Source: Nocardia jiangxiensis NBRC 101359 (GTDB taxonomy: Bacteria > Actinomycetota > Actinomycetes > Mycobacteriales > Mycobacteriaceae). From it: a stretch of 64,000 bases of DNA. The DNA lies in NCBI RefSeq assembly GCF_000308615.1, contig NZ_BAGB01000076.1:310001-374000 (forward strand). The letters run 5' to 3'. The notes below the pieces were generated by a model, which was given only the letters and a program-made list of their open reading frames with translations, was not told where the DNA came from and made no database searches. A program made the translations under genes and the position numbers. Positions 17,468 through 26,578 of this stretch are shown piece by piece (the first letter of the stretch is position 1; each line of letters begins with the position of its first letter).

Positions 17468-19579
17468 TCAGTACTCGTCGAGAACGCGCCGCCAGTCGGC
17501 GCCGTATTTCTGACCGAGCACGAGGTCCTCCTCGGCGAGAGCGTGCCGCTGGTATTCGTCGAAGTCGTCCATGGACTGATGCTGCACATGGTGGATCCGG
17601 GCGCGATTGGTGACGATGCTCTGCAATCCGGCGCGCCTGATCCGGTATCCGTAGTCGTGATCGGTGCCGTATCCCATCACCATGTCCAGATCCCAGAATC
17701 CCAGCCGATCGATCGTCGAACGCTTGATGAGCGTCGCGGTCGGCTCGAGCAGGGGCTGGACGGCGGCGACCTCGTCCACGCGCTCCATGAATCGGTGCGT
17801 CGAATTGTGCTGCGGGGCGATCTGCGCGTAGTCCTGCGAGGAGAACAGCACGTCGACGAGGTTGCGCAGGACAGCGTTCCCGTAGTCGAAACTCACATCG
17901 GAATTGAGCAGCCAGAACGCGTCGTAATCGTCACGGGCCGAGGCAATTCGGTATCCGGCGTACATTCCGTGCGCGAAGCCCAGGTTCCGCGGCAGTTCGT
18001 CGGTGGCGGACAGCGGTGGCTCATCGGAGCCGTTGTCGATGACGTACACCCATTTCCGCCCGTAGGCGAGCCGGTGGTTCAGGTAGCCCGCGAGCTGGTT
18101 CGTCATCTCGGCGGTGTTGAAATTCAGGACGATGATCGCGATATTCGGCTCGTCGCCCGAATGCCGCGGCAGAACCGGCCGCAGGGAGCTGGGATTCATT
18201 CTCCCGCACGGGTTGCCGCCACCCGACGGGGTCGGCGCGGGCTGGTCGCCCGGCGGGCCGGAATTCTGGTGGGCCCGCACCTCGTCGTCGGTGGCGAGTT
18301 TGTTCTCCAGGGCGAGCTGCCAGTAGCGCCGGAGAATCGGATGGTGGTGCAGTGCGCTCGCCTGTTTGCCGGAGGAGAGATGAGCGACCAGGAAACTCGG
18401 GTGGATACAGTGCCGACGTTGCAGATAGGTGGGTATCTGGACGGACAGAGCGTGTTCGTCGTCCACCATATTCGCGGACATGTAGGACAGGTCCCGGCCG
18501 AGCCAGGAGACGAAGTGCGTGGCCAGCCGGCCCGACCATTCGACGGGTGTCGGCGGAACCTGCTCGAACAGCTGCTGGTTATCGATGAAGTGGTGGTGCA
18601 GCCCGGCCGCCAGGGTGGCGCTCTCCCAGAGCCTGCCACCGAATCCACCCGGTGGCAGTTCCAATTCCATCAGGCTCGGTGGTATCGCGCCGTGTTGCTG
18701 CTGGTGATAGGCGCACACATTGTTGTTGATCACGTTCGCGGACACCAGGAAATACTCCGGATGCGCGAGGCGGAATCGCAGGAAGTCCTCCAGCTTGTCG
18801 AGCTGGAGATAGACGATGTCGTCGTCGCATTTCAGGAATACGGTGTCGGCATGGTGGTCGGCGCGGTCGGCGTAGAAGTGCAGGGCCTCGGCGAATCCGG
18901 CACGCCACCGCTCGGTGCTGTGATAGAGGTATTCCTTCGTATCCGGCAGTCCGGTGACCCGCCATTCGCCGTCGGCGCCGTACCCGGTCTTCACGTGCAC
19001 GTCGTATCCGGCGGTTGCGACGTCGGCATCGCATCGGAACACGGTGGCGCCGTCGATCGTCAGCGTCAGGCTCACCGGGTCGAGCGAGAGGCCGATGTCC
19101 CGGAATGTGTTCGCGGACAACACACCCGGGGTGAACACGTCGGTCAGCACATCGTGCGGGTGTGCCCGATCACCATCGTCCCGCACCAGGAGTTCGGCGG
19201 TGTCGACTCCCCGGAGCTGGGTGCGCTGGTTCTCCCACCCGCCGATCACGATCTCCAGAGACGGGGCATGCTCCTGCCGGGCCCGCAGGCCGAGGTGCAC
19301 GTCGTGACCGGCGCGCACCCGCGCACCCCACTGTCCTACCGTCGGATCGATGCCACCCGCGGCACGGTATTCGAGGTCGTCCGCGGTGCGGCCCGGATGC
19401 GGGAAACGGGAGTGCAGCCAGTCCTCGTCGAGCTCGTCGCGGGGCAGGCTCCACACGTGCCATTCGTCCACGAGCTGGCGGTTCAGTGCCTCCCGCACGT
19501 AGCGGGCCAGCAACTCCATTCGATCCCGTCGACCGCCGAAAGTGACCAGAACCACGGACCGCCCGTCGATGATCGACAT
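17468..19579 (-). CDS. Two-module glycosyltransferase with inserted FAMeT-like domain
   Basis: A 703-residue protein, apparently cytoplasmic. Module 1 begins with a GT-A-like strand (VVLVTFGGRRDRMELLARYV, residues 9-28) and has the metal/nucleotide-sugar motif KCDDDIVYLQ at about 250-259. Between them, at about 80-207, lies a separate domain. It has LEIVIGGWENQRTQLRG, TPGVLSANTFRDIGL and VKTGYGADGEWRV, a pattern that resembles the farnesoic-acid-O-methyltransferase-like (FAMeT, PF12248-type) module. A Pro/Gly-rich linker (437-460) leads to module 2, a GT2-like domain (478-703) with IVLNFNTAEM, VYVIDNGSDEP and WLLNSDVSF. Substrates are unknown; a cell-surface glycan is likely. The ATG at 19577-19579 has GAGAGG upstream. 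The domain names are my recognition and need a profile search. Confidence 0.75.
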   Translation of the reverse strand: MSIIDGRSVVLVTFGGRRDRMELLARYVREALNRQLVDEWHVWSLPRDELDEDWLHSRFPHPGRTADDLEYRAAGGIDPTVGQWGARVRAGHDVHLGLRARQEHAPSLEIVIGGWENQRTQLRGVDTAELLVRDDGDRAHPHDVLTDVFTPGVLSANTFRDIGLSLDPVSLTLTIDGATVFRCDADVATAGYDVHVKTGYGADGEWRVTGLPDTKEYLYHSTERWRAGFAEALHFYADRADHHADTVFLKCDDDIVYLQLDKLEDFLRFRLAHPEYFLVSANVINNNVCAYHQQQHGAIPPSLMELELPPGGFGGRLWESATLAAGLHHHFIDNQQLFEQVPPTPVEWSGRLATHFVSWLGRDLSYMSANMVDDEHALSVQIPTYLQRRHCIHPSFLVAHLSSGKQASALHHHPILRRYWQLALENKLATDDEVRAHQNSGPPGDQPAPTPSGGGNPCGRMNPSSLRPVLPRHSGDEPNIAIIVLNFNTAEMTNQLAGYLNHRLAYGRKWVYVIDNGSDEPPLSATDELPRNLGFAHGMYAGYRIASARDDYDAFWLLNSDVSFDYGNAVLRNLVDVLFSSQDYAQIAPQHNSTHRFMERVDEVAAVQPLLEPTATLIKRSTIDRLGFWDLDMVMGYGTDHDYGYRIRRAGLQSIVTNRARIHHVQHQSMDDFDEYQRHALAEEDLVLGQKYGADWRRVLDEY

Positions 19580-19816
19580 ACCGCGATCCTCTCCCAACGA
19601 CCTGCCCGTCACAACTCGGATCCGGGCAGCGCACCGGGGTATACCCGCTGTGGCGCAGGCCCGTGCGGGAGTACTCGCGTCACCGGACACACCCGCCACC
19701 AGGGCCGGTGCAGCTGCGAGACCTACGCCCGCAGTACAGCTGTGAGCAGGTGCTGTGCGCGTGATCCGGCCGGACTACGCGCACCTGGTCGGGCAGCAGA
19801 CGTCCCGCTACTCCGG

Positions 19817-21436
19817 TCAGAAAGACTGCATCGGAACCGCTACGGCTGCATCGGCTTTCGCGGCGAGGCCGGTGATCGCGCGGAGCGTGTCGGTGAGTGT
19901 GGCGGGAGTGAGGCCGGTCTCGGAGCGGGCGGCGACGTGCATATCGGGCCGGACCAGGAGTGCGCCGCCCGGCGGCAGGTCGGTGCGGGCGGTCCACTGG
20001 TCCCGGGGGAGAGCGTGGACGGCGAGCTCGATTCCGGTGTCACGCTGGGCTCGGGCGGCGGCATCTCGCCAGGCGGCGGAGGTTCCCGCGACGAGCAGGG
20101 CGAAGCCGGGTCCGCACAGATCCAGGGTCGAGACGGTTTCGGCGGCGTCGATCCACAGGTGCGGGATGCGAGTTCCGTTCTGTCCCTTCAGCTCGCCTAC
20201 GTGCAGCGATGCAGTGGACTCCGCGGCCACGGCGGTCGAGCGGTAACGGTACCGCACCATCACCTCGCCGATGTCGAGGCGTTTCGCCAGATCCTCGGCG
20301 TTGTCGGGAGTTTCGATGCCGTAGCGGGTCCGGAAATCGGTGCCCAGCCGGGCCTGCTCGGCGGCGACCAGCGCTCGCGGACGACGTTCTGCCACATAGG
20401 AATCCAGCAGCGCCGGACCGGCCACACCGGACAGCACGGCTGCCAGCTTCCAGGTCAGATTGTGCGCGTCGGCGATTCCGGTGTTGCCGTTGAAACCGCC
20501 CCAGGGCGCATGGCGATGGGCTGCGTCACCGGCCAGGAACACCCGACCGCGCTGATAGTCGTCGGCCACGAAAACGCCGGTGTCCCAGGCACTCCGGGCG
20601 AGCACCTCGACCTCGAGCCCCGGGACGCCGACCATCTCGCGGATCAGCTCGGCGCAACGCTGCTCCGGATAGTCCGCGACCGTCTCGTCGTTCGGATCGT
20701 ATTCGATGTGGAAGGACCACTCGTCGGTGTTGTTCTTCGACAGCACCAGCCCGCGCACCCGTTCGCCGGTGATCTCGCACTGGCTGAAACTCTGCCCGTG
20801 CAGGATGCCGGTCAGATCGGTGCGAGCGAACACGTTGATCAGGTGATGCGTCGGCGGCAGTTCCCAACCGCCGATGCCCAGTGCGCGACGCACAGTGCTG
20901 CCCGCGCCGTCCGCGGCGACCAGATAGTCGGCCCGCAACCTCGTCGATACCCCGTCGGCCGCACGCAGTTCGGCGCAAACACCGTCCCCGTCGTCCCGGA
21001 ATCCGGTGAGTTCCACACCGAATCGCAGGTCACCGCCGCGATTGCGGGCCAGATCCGCCAGCACCGGTTCCAGCAGCACCTGCGGCAGGAACAGGAAACG
21101 CGACGGACTCGGATCGGCGGCGGCCATCGCCGCGGCGACCCGCGAGATATCCAGCGGCTGTGCGTCGGTCAGCACCGACCCTTGCCAGGCACCGCCGAAC
21201 TGGCCCTTGGCCAAGGCGGTCGCGGCGACCTGTTCCAGGCGCGGTCCCGCACCGATCTGCCGGTAGATCTCCGCGGATCGGGTGTGCAATCCGCGCGAAC
21301 GCGGCAGCACCGACATCGCCGTACGTCGTTCGACGAGAACATAAGGGACACTGTGGTATTCCAGGAGCAACGCGGCCGAGAGGCCGACCATGCCGCCCCC
21401 GGCGATCAGAACCGGAACGTGCTGTGCAGTACTCAT
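19817..21436 (-). CDS. FAD-dependent aromatic monooxygenase (group A, RdmE/PheA-like)
   Basis: A 539-residue flavoprotein hydroxylase. The dinucleotide motif GGGMVG is at residues 13-18, the DG motif appears as YLVAADGAGSTVRRALG, and the GD motif as VFLAGDAAHRHAPWGGFNGN. The order and spacing are those of single-component NADPH-dependent aromatic hydroxylases. The C-terminal about 130 residues fit the thioredoxin-like dimerisation domain of the subgroup that hydroxylates polyketides and phenols. It would insert one oxygen atom into an aromatic substrate in the cytoplasm. No polyketide genes are nearby, so a catabolic substrate is equally possible. The ATG at 21434-21436 lacks a clear ribosome binding site. 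It is 237 bp from the glycosyltransferase. Confidence 0.88.
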   Translation of the reverse strand: MSTAQHVPVLIAGGGMVGLSAALLLEYHSVPYVLVERRTAMSVLPRSRGLHTRSAEIYRQIGAGPRLEQVAATALAKGQFGGAWQGSVLTDAQPLDISRVAAAMAAADPSPSRFLFLPQVLLEPVLADLARNRGGDLRFGVELTGFRDDGDGVCAELRAADGVSTRLRADYLVAADGAGSTVRRALGIGGWELPPTHHLINVFARTDLTGILHGQSFSQCEITGERVRGLVLSKNNTDEWSFHIEYDPNDETVADYPEQRCAELIREMVGVPGLEVEVLARSAWDTGVFVADDYQRGRVFLAGDAAHRHAPWGGFNGNTGIADAHNLTWKLAAVLSGVAGPALLDSYVAERRPRALVAAEQARLGTDFRTRYGIETPDNAEDLAKRLDIGEVMVRYRYRSTAVAAESTASLHVGELKGQNGTRIPHLWIDAAETVSTLDLCGPGFALLVAGTSAAWRDAAARAQRDTGIELAVHALPRDQWTARTDLPPGGALLVRPDMHVAARSETGLTPATLTDTLRAITGLAAKADAAVAVPMQSF

Positions 21437-21493
21437 ACGGCGATCGTGTGCGCGCCTGCTTGCACGGACCTTGCACCGCGGTCACATGACGAA

Positions 21494-21530
21494 GGGGCCG
21501 TGCGACTTCCGCGGAAGTGCGCACGGCCCC
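21494..21530 (-). terminator. Strong terminator hairpin downstream of lon
   Basis: GGGGCCGTGC at the left and GCACGGCCCC at the right enclose the inner palindrome ACTTCCGCGGAAGT, giving a nearly unbroken stem of about 17 bp. It begins 12 bp after the lon stop codon. Confidence 0.75.
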
Positions 21531-21542
21531 ACGGGTGACCGA

Positions 21543-23990
21543 TCAGGCCGAGGTGGCCAGCGCCTGGTAGGCCGGTTCGGCGACCGGCTCGATCGCGTAG
21601 GCCAGGATCTCGGCCACGTCGGCGACCGGACGCACATCCAGTGCGGCCAGCACCTCGGCGGGGACGTCGTCCAGATCCGGCTCGTTGCGGGCCGGGATGA
21701 ACACCGTCTTCAGTCCCGCACGCTGGGCGGCGAGCAGCTTCTGCTTCACCCCGCCGATCGGCAGCACCCGGCCGTTCAGCGTGACCTCGCCGGTCATGCC
21801 GACATCCGAGCGGACCTGCCGGTCCAGTGCGAGGGACACCAGCGCGGTCACCATGGTCACACCCGCGGACGGGCCGTCCTTGGGCACCGCGCCCGCCGGG
21901 AAGTGGATGTGGATGTTGCGATCCAGTACCGCGGGTTGGATGCCGATCTCCTCGAGGTGCGAGCGGACGTAGGTCAGCGCGATCTGCGCGGATTCCTTCA
22001 TCACATCGCCCAGCTGACCGGTCAGGGTCAGCGAACGCTCGCCCTCGGCGGCATTGGCCTCGATGTAGAGGACGTCGCCGCCCGCGCCGGTCACGGCCAG
22101 ACCTGTCGCGACACCGGGGACCGCGGTGCGTTCCACCCCGTCGGGGGTGAAGCGCGGACGCCCCAGGTAGTTCTTCAGGTCACCGAGACCGATCACCAAC
22201 GTGTCGGAACCGACTGCGGTCGAAACGGATTCGGCGTCGTAACCCAGGTCCTTGTCGTACCCCAGGCTCTCCGGCACGAATTCACCCTTCTCGACCAGAC
22301 TTTCGGCTCCGGCCAGGTCCGCCGACCGGGACAGTTCGGTCGCGGCCTTGCGCAGCGCCTTGGCGATCAGACGTTCCATCTGCCGCACCCCGGCCTCGCG
22401 GGTGTAGTTCGCGGCGATCTCGCGCAACGCCTCGTCGGTGATCGAAACCTCCTGCGCGGTAAGCGCATTGCGCTCGAGCTGACGCGGGATCAGGAAGTCG
22501 CGGGCGATGGCCACCTTGTCGTCCTCGGTGTAGCCGTCGACCGTGATCAGCTCCATGCGGTCCAGCAGCGGGCCCGGGATCGTGTCCATGACGTTCGCGG
22601 TCGCGATGAACAGCACGTCGGACAGGTCCAGATCCAGATCCAGGTAGTGGTCGCGGAACGTGTGGTTCTGCGCCGGATCCAGCACCTCGAGCAGCGCCGC
22701 GGCCGGATCGCCGCGGAAGTCGGAGCCCACCTTGTCGATCTCGTCCAGCAGCACAACGGGATTCATCGATCCCGCCTCGTTGATCGCGCGCACGACCCGG
22801 CCGGGCAGTGCGCCGACGTAGGTGCGCCGGTGACCGCGGATCTCCGCCTCGTCGCGCACGCCGCCCAGGGCGACGCGAACGAACTTGCGGCCCAGCGCCC
22901 GCGCCACACTCTCACCGAGCGAGGTCTTGCCGACACCCGGAGGGCCGACCAGCACCAGCACCGCGCCGGAGCCGCGTCCGCCGACCACCTCCAGTCCGCG
23001 CGCGGCTCGCCGCGCCCGCACCGCCAGGTACTCGACCATGCGGTCCTTCACCTCGTCCAGGCCGTGGTGATCGGCGTCGAGAACTTCGCGCGCGGCCGCA
23101 ACATCGGTCGAATCGGTGGTTTTCACCGTCCACGGCAGTTCCAGCACGGTGTCCAGCCAGGTGCGGATCCAGCCCGCCTCCGGGCTCTGATCGCTGCCGC
23201 GCTCGAGCCGGTCGACCTCGCGCAGCGCGGCGGTGCGGACCGTCTCGGGCAGATCCGCGTTCTCCACGCGGGTGCGGTAGTCGTCCGCGCCGTCGGGTTC
23301 ACCCTCGCCGAGCTCCTTGCGAATCGCGTTGAGCTGCTGGCGAAGCAGGAATTCGCGCTGAGACTTCTCCATCCCTTCGCGCACATCTTCACTGATCTTC
23401 TCCGCCACCTCGGCCTCGGCGATGTGGTCCTTGGTCCAGCCGATCAGCGTGGTGAGACGTGTTGTCACGTCCGGGGTTTCGAGTATCTCGCGCTTCTGCT
23501 CATCGGTCAGGTACGGCGCGTACCCGGCCGAGTCGGCCAGCGCGGAGGGATCGGTCAGCCGGTTCACCGCGTCGATCACCTGCCACGCCTCGCGACGTTG
23601 CAGTACCGAGACGACCAGCTTCTTGTATTCGGCGGCGAGTTCCTTGGTGCGGCCGTCGGCCTCGGGGATCTCGACCGGTTCGGCCTCGACCCACAGCGCC
23701 GCGCCCGGCCCGGTCACCCCGTGGCCGATCTTCGCGCGCCGCTCGGCCTTCAGGACCGCCGCCGGTGCGCCGCCGCGCATCCGTCCGACCTGCTCGATCG
23801 TCGCCACCACGCCGAAGGACGCGTACCCCTCGGCCAGGCGCGGGGCGAGCAGCACGGCGTCGCGGCCCGCTGCCCGAGCGGCATCGATGGCGGCCTGCGC
23901 CGACTCGTCGAGCTCGATGGGCACCACCATGCCCGGCAGCACGATCGGATCGGTGAGGAACAGCACCGGCAAATTCTGTGGTGTAGTCAC
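21543..23990 (-). CDS. lon: ATP-dependent protease Lon
   Basis: An 815-residue homohexameric AAA+ serine protease that degrades damaged and regulatory proteins in the cytoplasm. The N-terminal substrate domain covers about residues 1-300. The AAA+ module has Walker A GPPGVGKTS near 350 and the Walker B segment VVLLDEIDKVG. The protease domain carries PKDGPSAGVTM with the catalytic serine near 705 and the lysine in GGVKQKLLAAQRAG near 747. I start at the GTG at 23988-23990 (VTTPQNLPVLF), which has GGAAGGG 6 nt upstream; the frame runs open to 24077 across the promoter. Two HAIR-like repeats upstream indicate control by the heat-shock repressor HspR, as known for lon in Streptomyces. Confidence 0.97.
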   Translation of the reverse strand: MTTPQNLPVLFLTDPIVLPGMVVPIELDESAQAAIDAARAAGRDAVLLAPRLAEGYASFGVVATIEQVGRMRGGAPAAVLKAERRAKIGHGVTGPGAALWVEAEPVEIPEADGRTKELAAEYKKLVVSVLQRREAWQVIDAVNRLTDPSALADSAGYAPYLTDEQKREILETPDVTTRLTTLIGWTKDHIAEAEVAEKISEDVREGMEKSQREFLLRQQLNAIRKELGEGEPDGADDYRTRVENADLPETVRTAALREVDRLERGSDQSPEAGWIRTWLDTVLELPWTVKTTDSTDVAAAREVLDADHHGLDEVKDRMVEYLAVRARRAARGLEVVGGRGSGAVLVLVGPPGVGKTSLGESVARALGRKFVRVALGGVRDEAEIRGHRRTYVGALPGRVVRAINEAGSMNPVVLLDEIDKVGSDFRGDPAAALLEVLDPAQNHTFRDHYLDLDLDLSDVLFIATANVMDTIPGPLLDRMELITVDGYTEDDKVAIARDFLIPRQLERNALTAQEVSITDEALREIAANYTREAGVRQMERLIAKALRKAATELSRSADLAGAESLVEKGEFVPESLGYDKDLGYDAESVSTAVGSDTLVIGLGDLKNYLGRPRFTPDGVERTAVPGVATGLAVTGAGGDVLYIEANAAEGERSLTLTGQLGDVMKESAQIALTYVRSHLEEIGIQPAVLDRNIHIHFPAGAVPKDGPSAGVTMVTALVSLALDRQVRSDVGMTGEVTLNGRVLPIGGVKQKLLAAQRAGLKTVFIPARNEPDLDDVPAEVLAALDVRPVADVAEILAYAIEPVAEPAYQALATSA

Positions 23991-24006
23991 GTTCGACCCT
24001 TCCAAA

Positions 24007-24027
24007 GTTGAGCGATACCTACTCAAC
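24007..24027 (-). promoter_or_regulatory. HAIR-like operator 1 (HspR site) for lon
   Basis: GTTGAGC-N7-ACTCAAC, the 7-bp gap being exact. The HspR HAIR consensus is CTTGAGT-N7-ACTCAAG; each half-site matches TTGAG/CTCAA. It is centred about 27 bp before the lon GTG, overlapping the probable promoter. Confidence 0.75.
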
Positions 24028-24091
24028 CCCGAGTCTTCCGGTTCTGTTCCGTTCTCGCGTTCACTGCTCGCGAACACGGACGCAACCCAAA

Positions 24092-24112
24092 GTTGAGCTT
24101 ACTGCGCTCAAC
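24092..24112 (-). promoter_or_regulatory. HAIR-like operator 2 (HspR site) for lon
   Basis: GTTGAGC-N7-GCTCAAC, again with an exact 7-bp gap, 85 bp upstream of the first site, about eight helical turns. The flank CAAAGTTGAGC is shared with operator 1. Its TTGAGC half may also serve as a -35. Confidence 0.7.
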
Positions 24113-24248
24113 AACGACCGGTCGGAGATTGTTCCGATTCGAACATCCGAGCCGTGCAGACCGGCATCGCCGACGTCGCGGAACAGCGGCCGATTCCTGC
24201 TCGGCACCGCAACCACATGAGCCCGCCTAGAGATATTAGGTTGGGGGT

Positions 24249-24824
24249 ATGTCCCCACGATCCGGCCTGACGACAGAACGTGTGGTGCGGGGTGCCGCCG
24301 AGTTGGCCGACGAGATCGGCTTCGAGAAACTCACCCTCTCGGCGGTCGCGCGGAAATTCGGGGTGAAGGATCCGAGTCTGTACGTCCACGTGCGCAATCT
24401 GCACGATCTGCGAGTTCGGGTGGCGCTGCTGGCCAGTGCGGAGTTGAACGAACGGATCGGGGCGGCGGTCGCGGGACGCTCCGGGCGCGATGCACTCATC
24501 GCCTTCGCGGACGCGTACCGGTCCTATGTGCTCGATCATCCGGAACGTTATGCGGCAACACAGATTCGGATGGATCCGGCCGAGGTGGGCCAGGACCCCG
24601 CACTGCTGCGCAGTATCGAACTCACCGCTGCGGTGCTGCGCGGTTACGACCTGGACGAGACCGCGGGTCTGGACGCGGCTCGCTTGTTGCGCAGCACTTT
24701 TCACGGCTTCGCCACGCTCGAGGCGTCCGGCGGATTCGCGCACTCCCGCCCCGCCGCCGACTCCTGGCCGCACATCGTCGACGCGCTGCACCACACCCTG
24801 TCGCACTGGCCGTCCCAGGACTGA
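24249..24824 (+). CDS. TetR-family transcriptional regulator (WHG-type C-terminus)
   Basis: A 191-residue regulator. The helix-turn-helix lies at about residues 8-55, with AAELADEIGFEKLTLSAVAR and then KDPSLYVHVRNLHDLRVRV. The C-terminal half, with HPERYAAT and STFHGFATLEASGGF, has the pattern of TetR proteins of the WHG-domain group. DNA target and ligand are unknown. It is divergent from lon, sharing the 258-bp region that holds the two HAIR sites, and is followed after 87 bp by a membrane-protein gene on the same strand. A TAGGTT box ends 6 nt before the ATG at 24249, so a leaderless transcript is possible; GGGGG is too close to act as a normal ribosome binding site. Confidence 0.85.
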   Translation: MSPRSGLTTERVVRGAAELADEIGFEKLTLSAVARKFGVKDPSLYVHVRNLHDLRVRVALLASAELNERIGAAVAGRSGRDALIAFADAYRSYVLDHPERYAATQIRMDPAEVGQDPALLRSIELTAAVLRGYDLDETAGLDAARLLRSTFHGFATLEASGGFAHSRPAADSWPHIVDALHHTLSHWPSQD

Positions 24825-24911
24825 CCGCGCCGCCGCGTGTCGTGTTGCTCCTGGTCACCTCGCGTATTTACTTCTATCGTTGGCAGCGGTGCCGGTCGCC
24901 GGGAGGGTGGG

Positions 24912-25460
24912 GTGCGCCGAGAGGAGCGGGCGTTGGGCGCAGCACGGGACTGGCGACGAGCCGGGGCGATCCTCGGGATCGTGGGGGTGCTCATCGTGGT
25001 CCCCGCGGTACTGACCGCGCTGGTCCCGACCCGGGAGACGCCGGTGACCCACGGCACGACGATCCGTCTCACCGCACCGGGCCGAACACCCGACACGATC
25101 GAGTTCTCCGGCGTGGACGGCTGGCAGCAGCGGCCGACCGGCGACCGCACGACCGCGGTCCTGGACGGACCGAACGGCCGGATCCTGCTGGTGAGCGTCG
25201 TCAACGGGGTCACCGATTTCGATGCCGCGGCGCAGTGGCGGCGAAAAGTGCTGGGGGCACAGGCATTTCCGGTGCGCGAGGACGGCGGGAAGGTCGCCAA
25301 CACGTACGGATTCACCGGACCGACCTGCCGGGGCGAGACGCGTGCGGGCGTGTGCGCGATTCTCGGTAATCACAATCTCGCGGTATCGATGCTGCTCAGC
25401 GGGACCGATATCGACGCCGATCTCCAGCCGATCGTGTACTCGCTGCGGGTCACGTCATGA
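24912..25460 (+). CDS. Single-pass membrane protein coupled to PrsW
   Basis: About 182 residues of unknown family. A short basic N-terminus is followed by one hydrophobic helix (AILGIVGVLIVVPAVLTAL, about residues 18-36) and an exported domain of about 145 residues. That domain has two cysteines (GPTCRGETRAGVCAI), which could form a disulfide outside the membrane. Its stop overlaps the ATG of the PrsW gene by four bases (ATGA), so the two are co-translated. I infer that it is a partner or substrate of PrsW, which cleaves single-pass membrane proteins in other bacteria. The start is uncertain: GTG at 24912 has GGAGGG only 4 nt away, and TTG at 24930 has a better spaced AGAGGAG. Confidence 0.65.
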   Translation: MRREERALGAARDWRRAGAILGIVGVLIVVPAVLTALVPTRETPVTHGTTIRLTAPGRTPDTIEFSGVDGWQQRPTGDRTTAVLDGPNGRILLVSVVNGVTDFDAAAQWRRKVLGAQAFPVREDGGKVANTYGFTGPTCRGETRAGVCAILGNHNLAVSMLLSGTDIDADLQPIVYSLRVTS

Positions 25461-26536
25461 GCTGGTTCCGGCCGCGTTCGGCGCTGTGGTGGACGTACTG
25501 CCTGATCTGCCTGGGCGGATCGATCGCACTGGTGCTGCAACTGCTCCCGGCCGCGCTGCTCACCTGGTCCGGCATCCTGGTCGGAGTGCCGTTCATGGTG
25601 GTGACGCTGCTGGTGGTCGCCGCACTCCTGGCGTGGCTGGACCTGTTCCGCGACCACGTGCGAATCCGCGTCGCGCTCGCGATGGGCTTCGTGTGGGGCG
25701 CCCTGGCCGGGCCCGGGATCGCGATCTTCGGCAACGACAACGTCATTCACGCCATCGCGAATCTCGCCGGTGACGCGTTCGCGGTGGACTGGCAGGCCCC
25801 GATCTCGGCCTCGATCATCGAGGAGGGCATCAAGGGCACCGGGGTTCTGGCGGTCGCCTGGCTGTTCCGGTCGCAGCTGAGCAGACCCATGCACGGGCTG
25901 CTGCTCGGCGGATTCACCGGACTCGGATTCCAGCTCACCGAGGACGCCACCTACCAGGCCAATGCCGGATTGCAGTCCGCGCAAGGCGATCTCGGCACCG
26001 CGCTGCTGGTGGCAATTCTGCGGCTGCTGACCGGCGTCACCTCGCACTGGATGCTCACCGGGATCGCCGGGATCGGCATCGTCACCGCGGTCGGCGCGTC
26101 CGGCTGGTCGCGCGGTCGGCGCGCGGCGGCCCTGGTGGTGTTCTATCTGCTCGGCGCCGCAATGCATTTCGGCTGGGACGCGCCGATGTCGGGCAGTACC
26201 GGATTCGGCAGCGTCGTGCGCCGGACCATGCTGTATGTCGTCATATTCATCGCGGTCTACCTGTGGGTGGTCCGCATCGAAACGCGCTGGTTCCGATCGG
26301 TGGTCGACTGGGCGGTCGCACAGCATCTCGCCCCGCCCGACGAACTGAACACGCTGATCTCCCGCCGCAGCAGACGGCAGGCCCGGCGCGCATTGCGTCT
26401 GCCGCACCGGATCGCGGTGTTGCGCCGACACGAACTACTGGATTGGGTGCAGATCGTGGATGCCCGGCTGACCGGTACCGACGGTGCGATACTCGGAGGG
26501 TCCGCCGGGCCCGCCATCGATCACGGAACCGGCTGA
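25457..26536 (+). CDS. PrsW-family intramembrane protease
   Basis: A 359-residue polytopic membrane protein with about nine helices. It carries the conserved features of PrsW: E122-E123 and K126 in SIIEEGIKG, E162 in GFQLTEDATY, H197 in TSHWMLTG and H237 in AAMHFGWD. PrsW proteins are glutamic-type intramembrane proteases; in Bacillus subtilis PrsW performs site-1 cleavage of the anti-sigma factor RsiW. The C-terminal about 100 residues are cytoplasmic and rich in arginine. The gene overlaps the preceding single-pass membrane protein gene by four bases. No sigma or anti-sigma factor gene lies nearby, so its substrate here is not known. Confidence 0.88.
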   Translation: MSWFRPRSALWWTYCLICLGGSIALVLQLLPAALLTWSGILVGVPFMVVTLLVVAALLAWLDLFRDHVRIRVALAMGFVWGALAGPGIAIFGNDNVIHAIANLAGDAFAVDWQAPISASIIEEGIKGTGVLAVAWLFRSQLSRPMHGLLLGGFTGLGFQLTEDATYQANAGLQSAQGDLGTALLVAILRLLTGVTSHWMLTGIAGIGIVTAVGASGWSRGRRAAALVVFYLLGAAMHFGWDAPMSGSTGFGSVVRRTMLYVVIFIAVYLWVVRIETRWFRSVVDWAVAQHLAPPDELNTLISRRSRRQARRALRLPHRIAVLRRHELLDWVQIVDARLTGTDGAILGGSAGPAIDHGTG

Positions 26537-26578
26537 GGCCGAGCGCACCACCGACAACCGACCCGCGAGGAGTGGACG

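Noticed and set aside
17543..24011. Very long open frames on the plus strand opposite the glycosyltransferase, monooxygenase and lon genes
   Set aside because: They lie antisense to genes with clear family motifs, have low-complexity His/Arg/Gly-rich translations without recognisable domains, and arise from the GC-rich third positions of the real genes.
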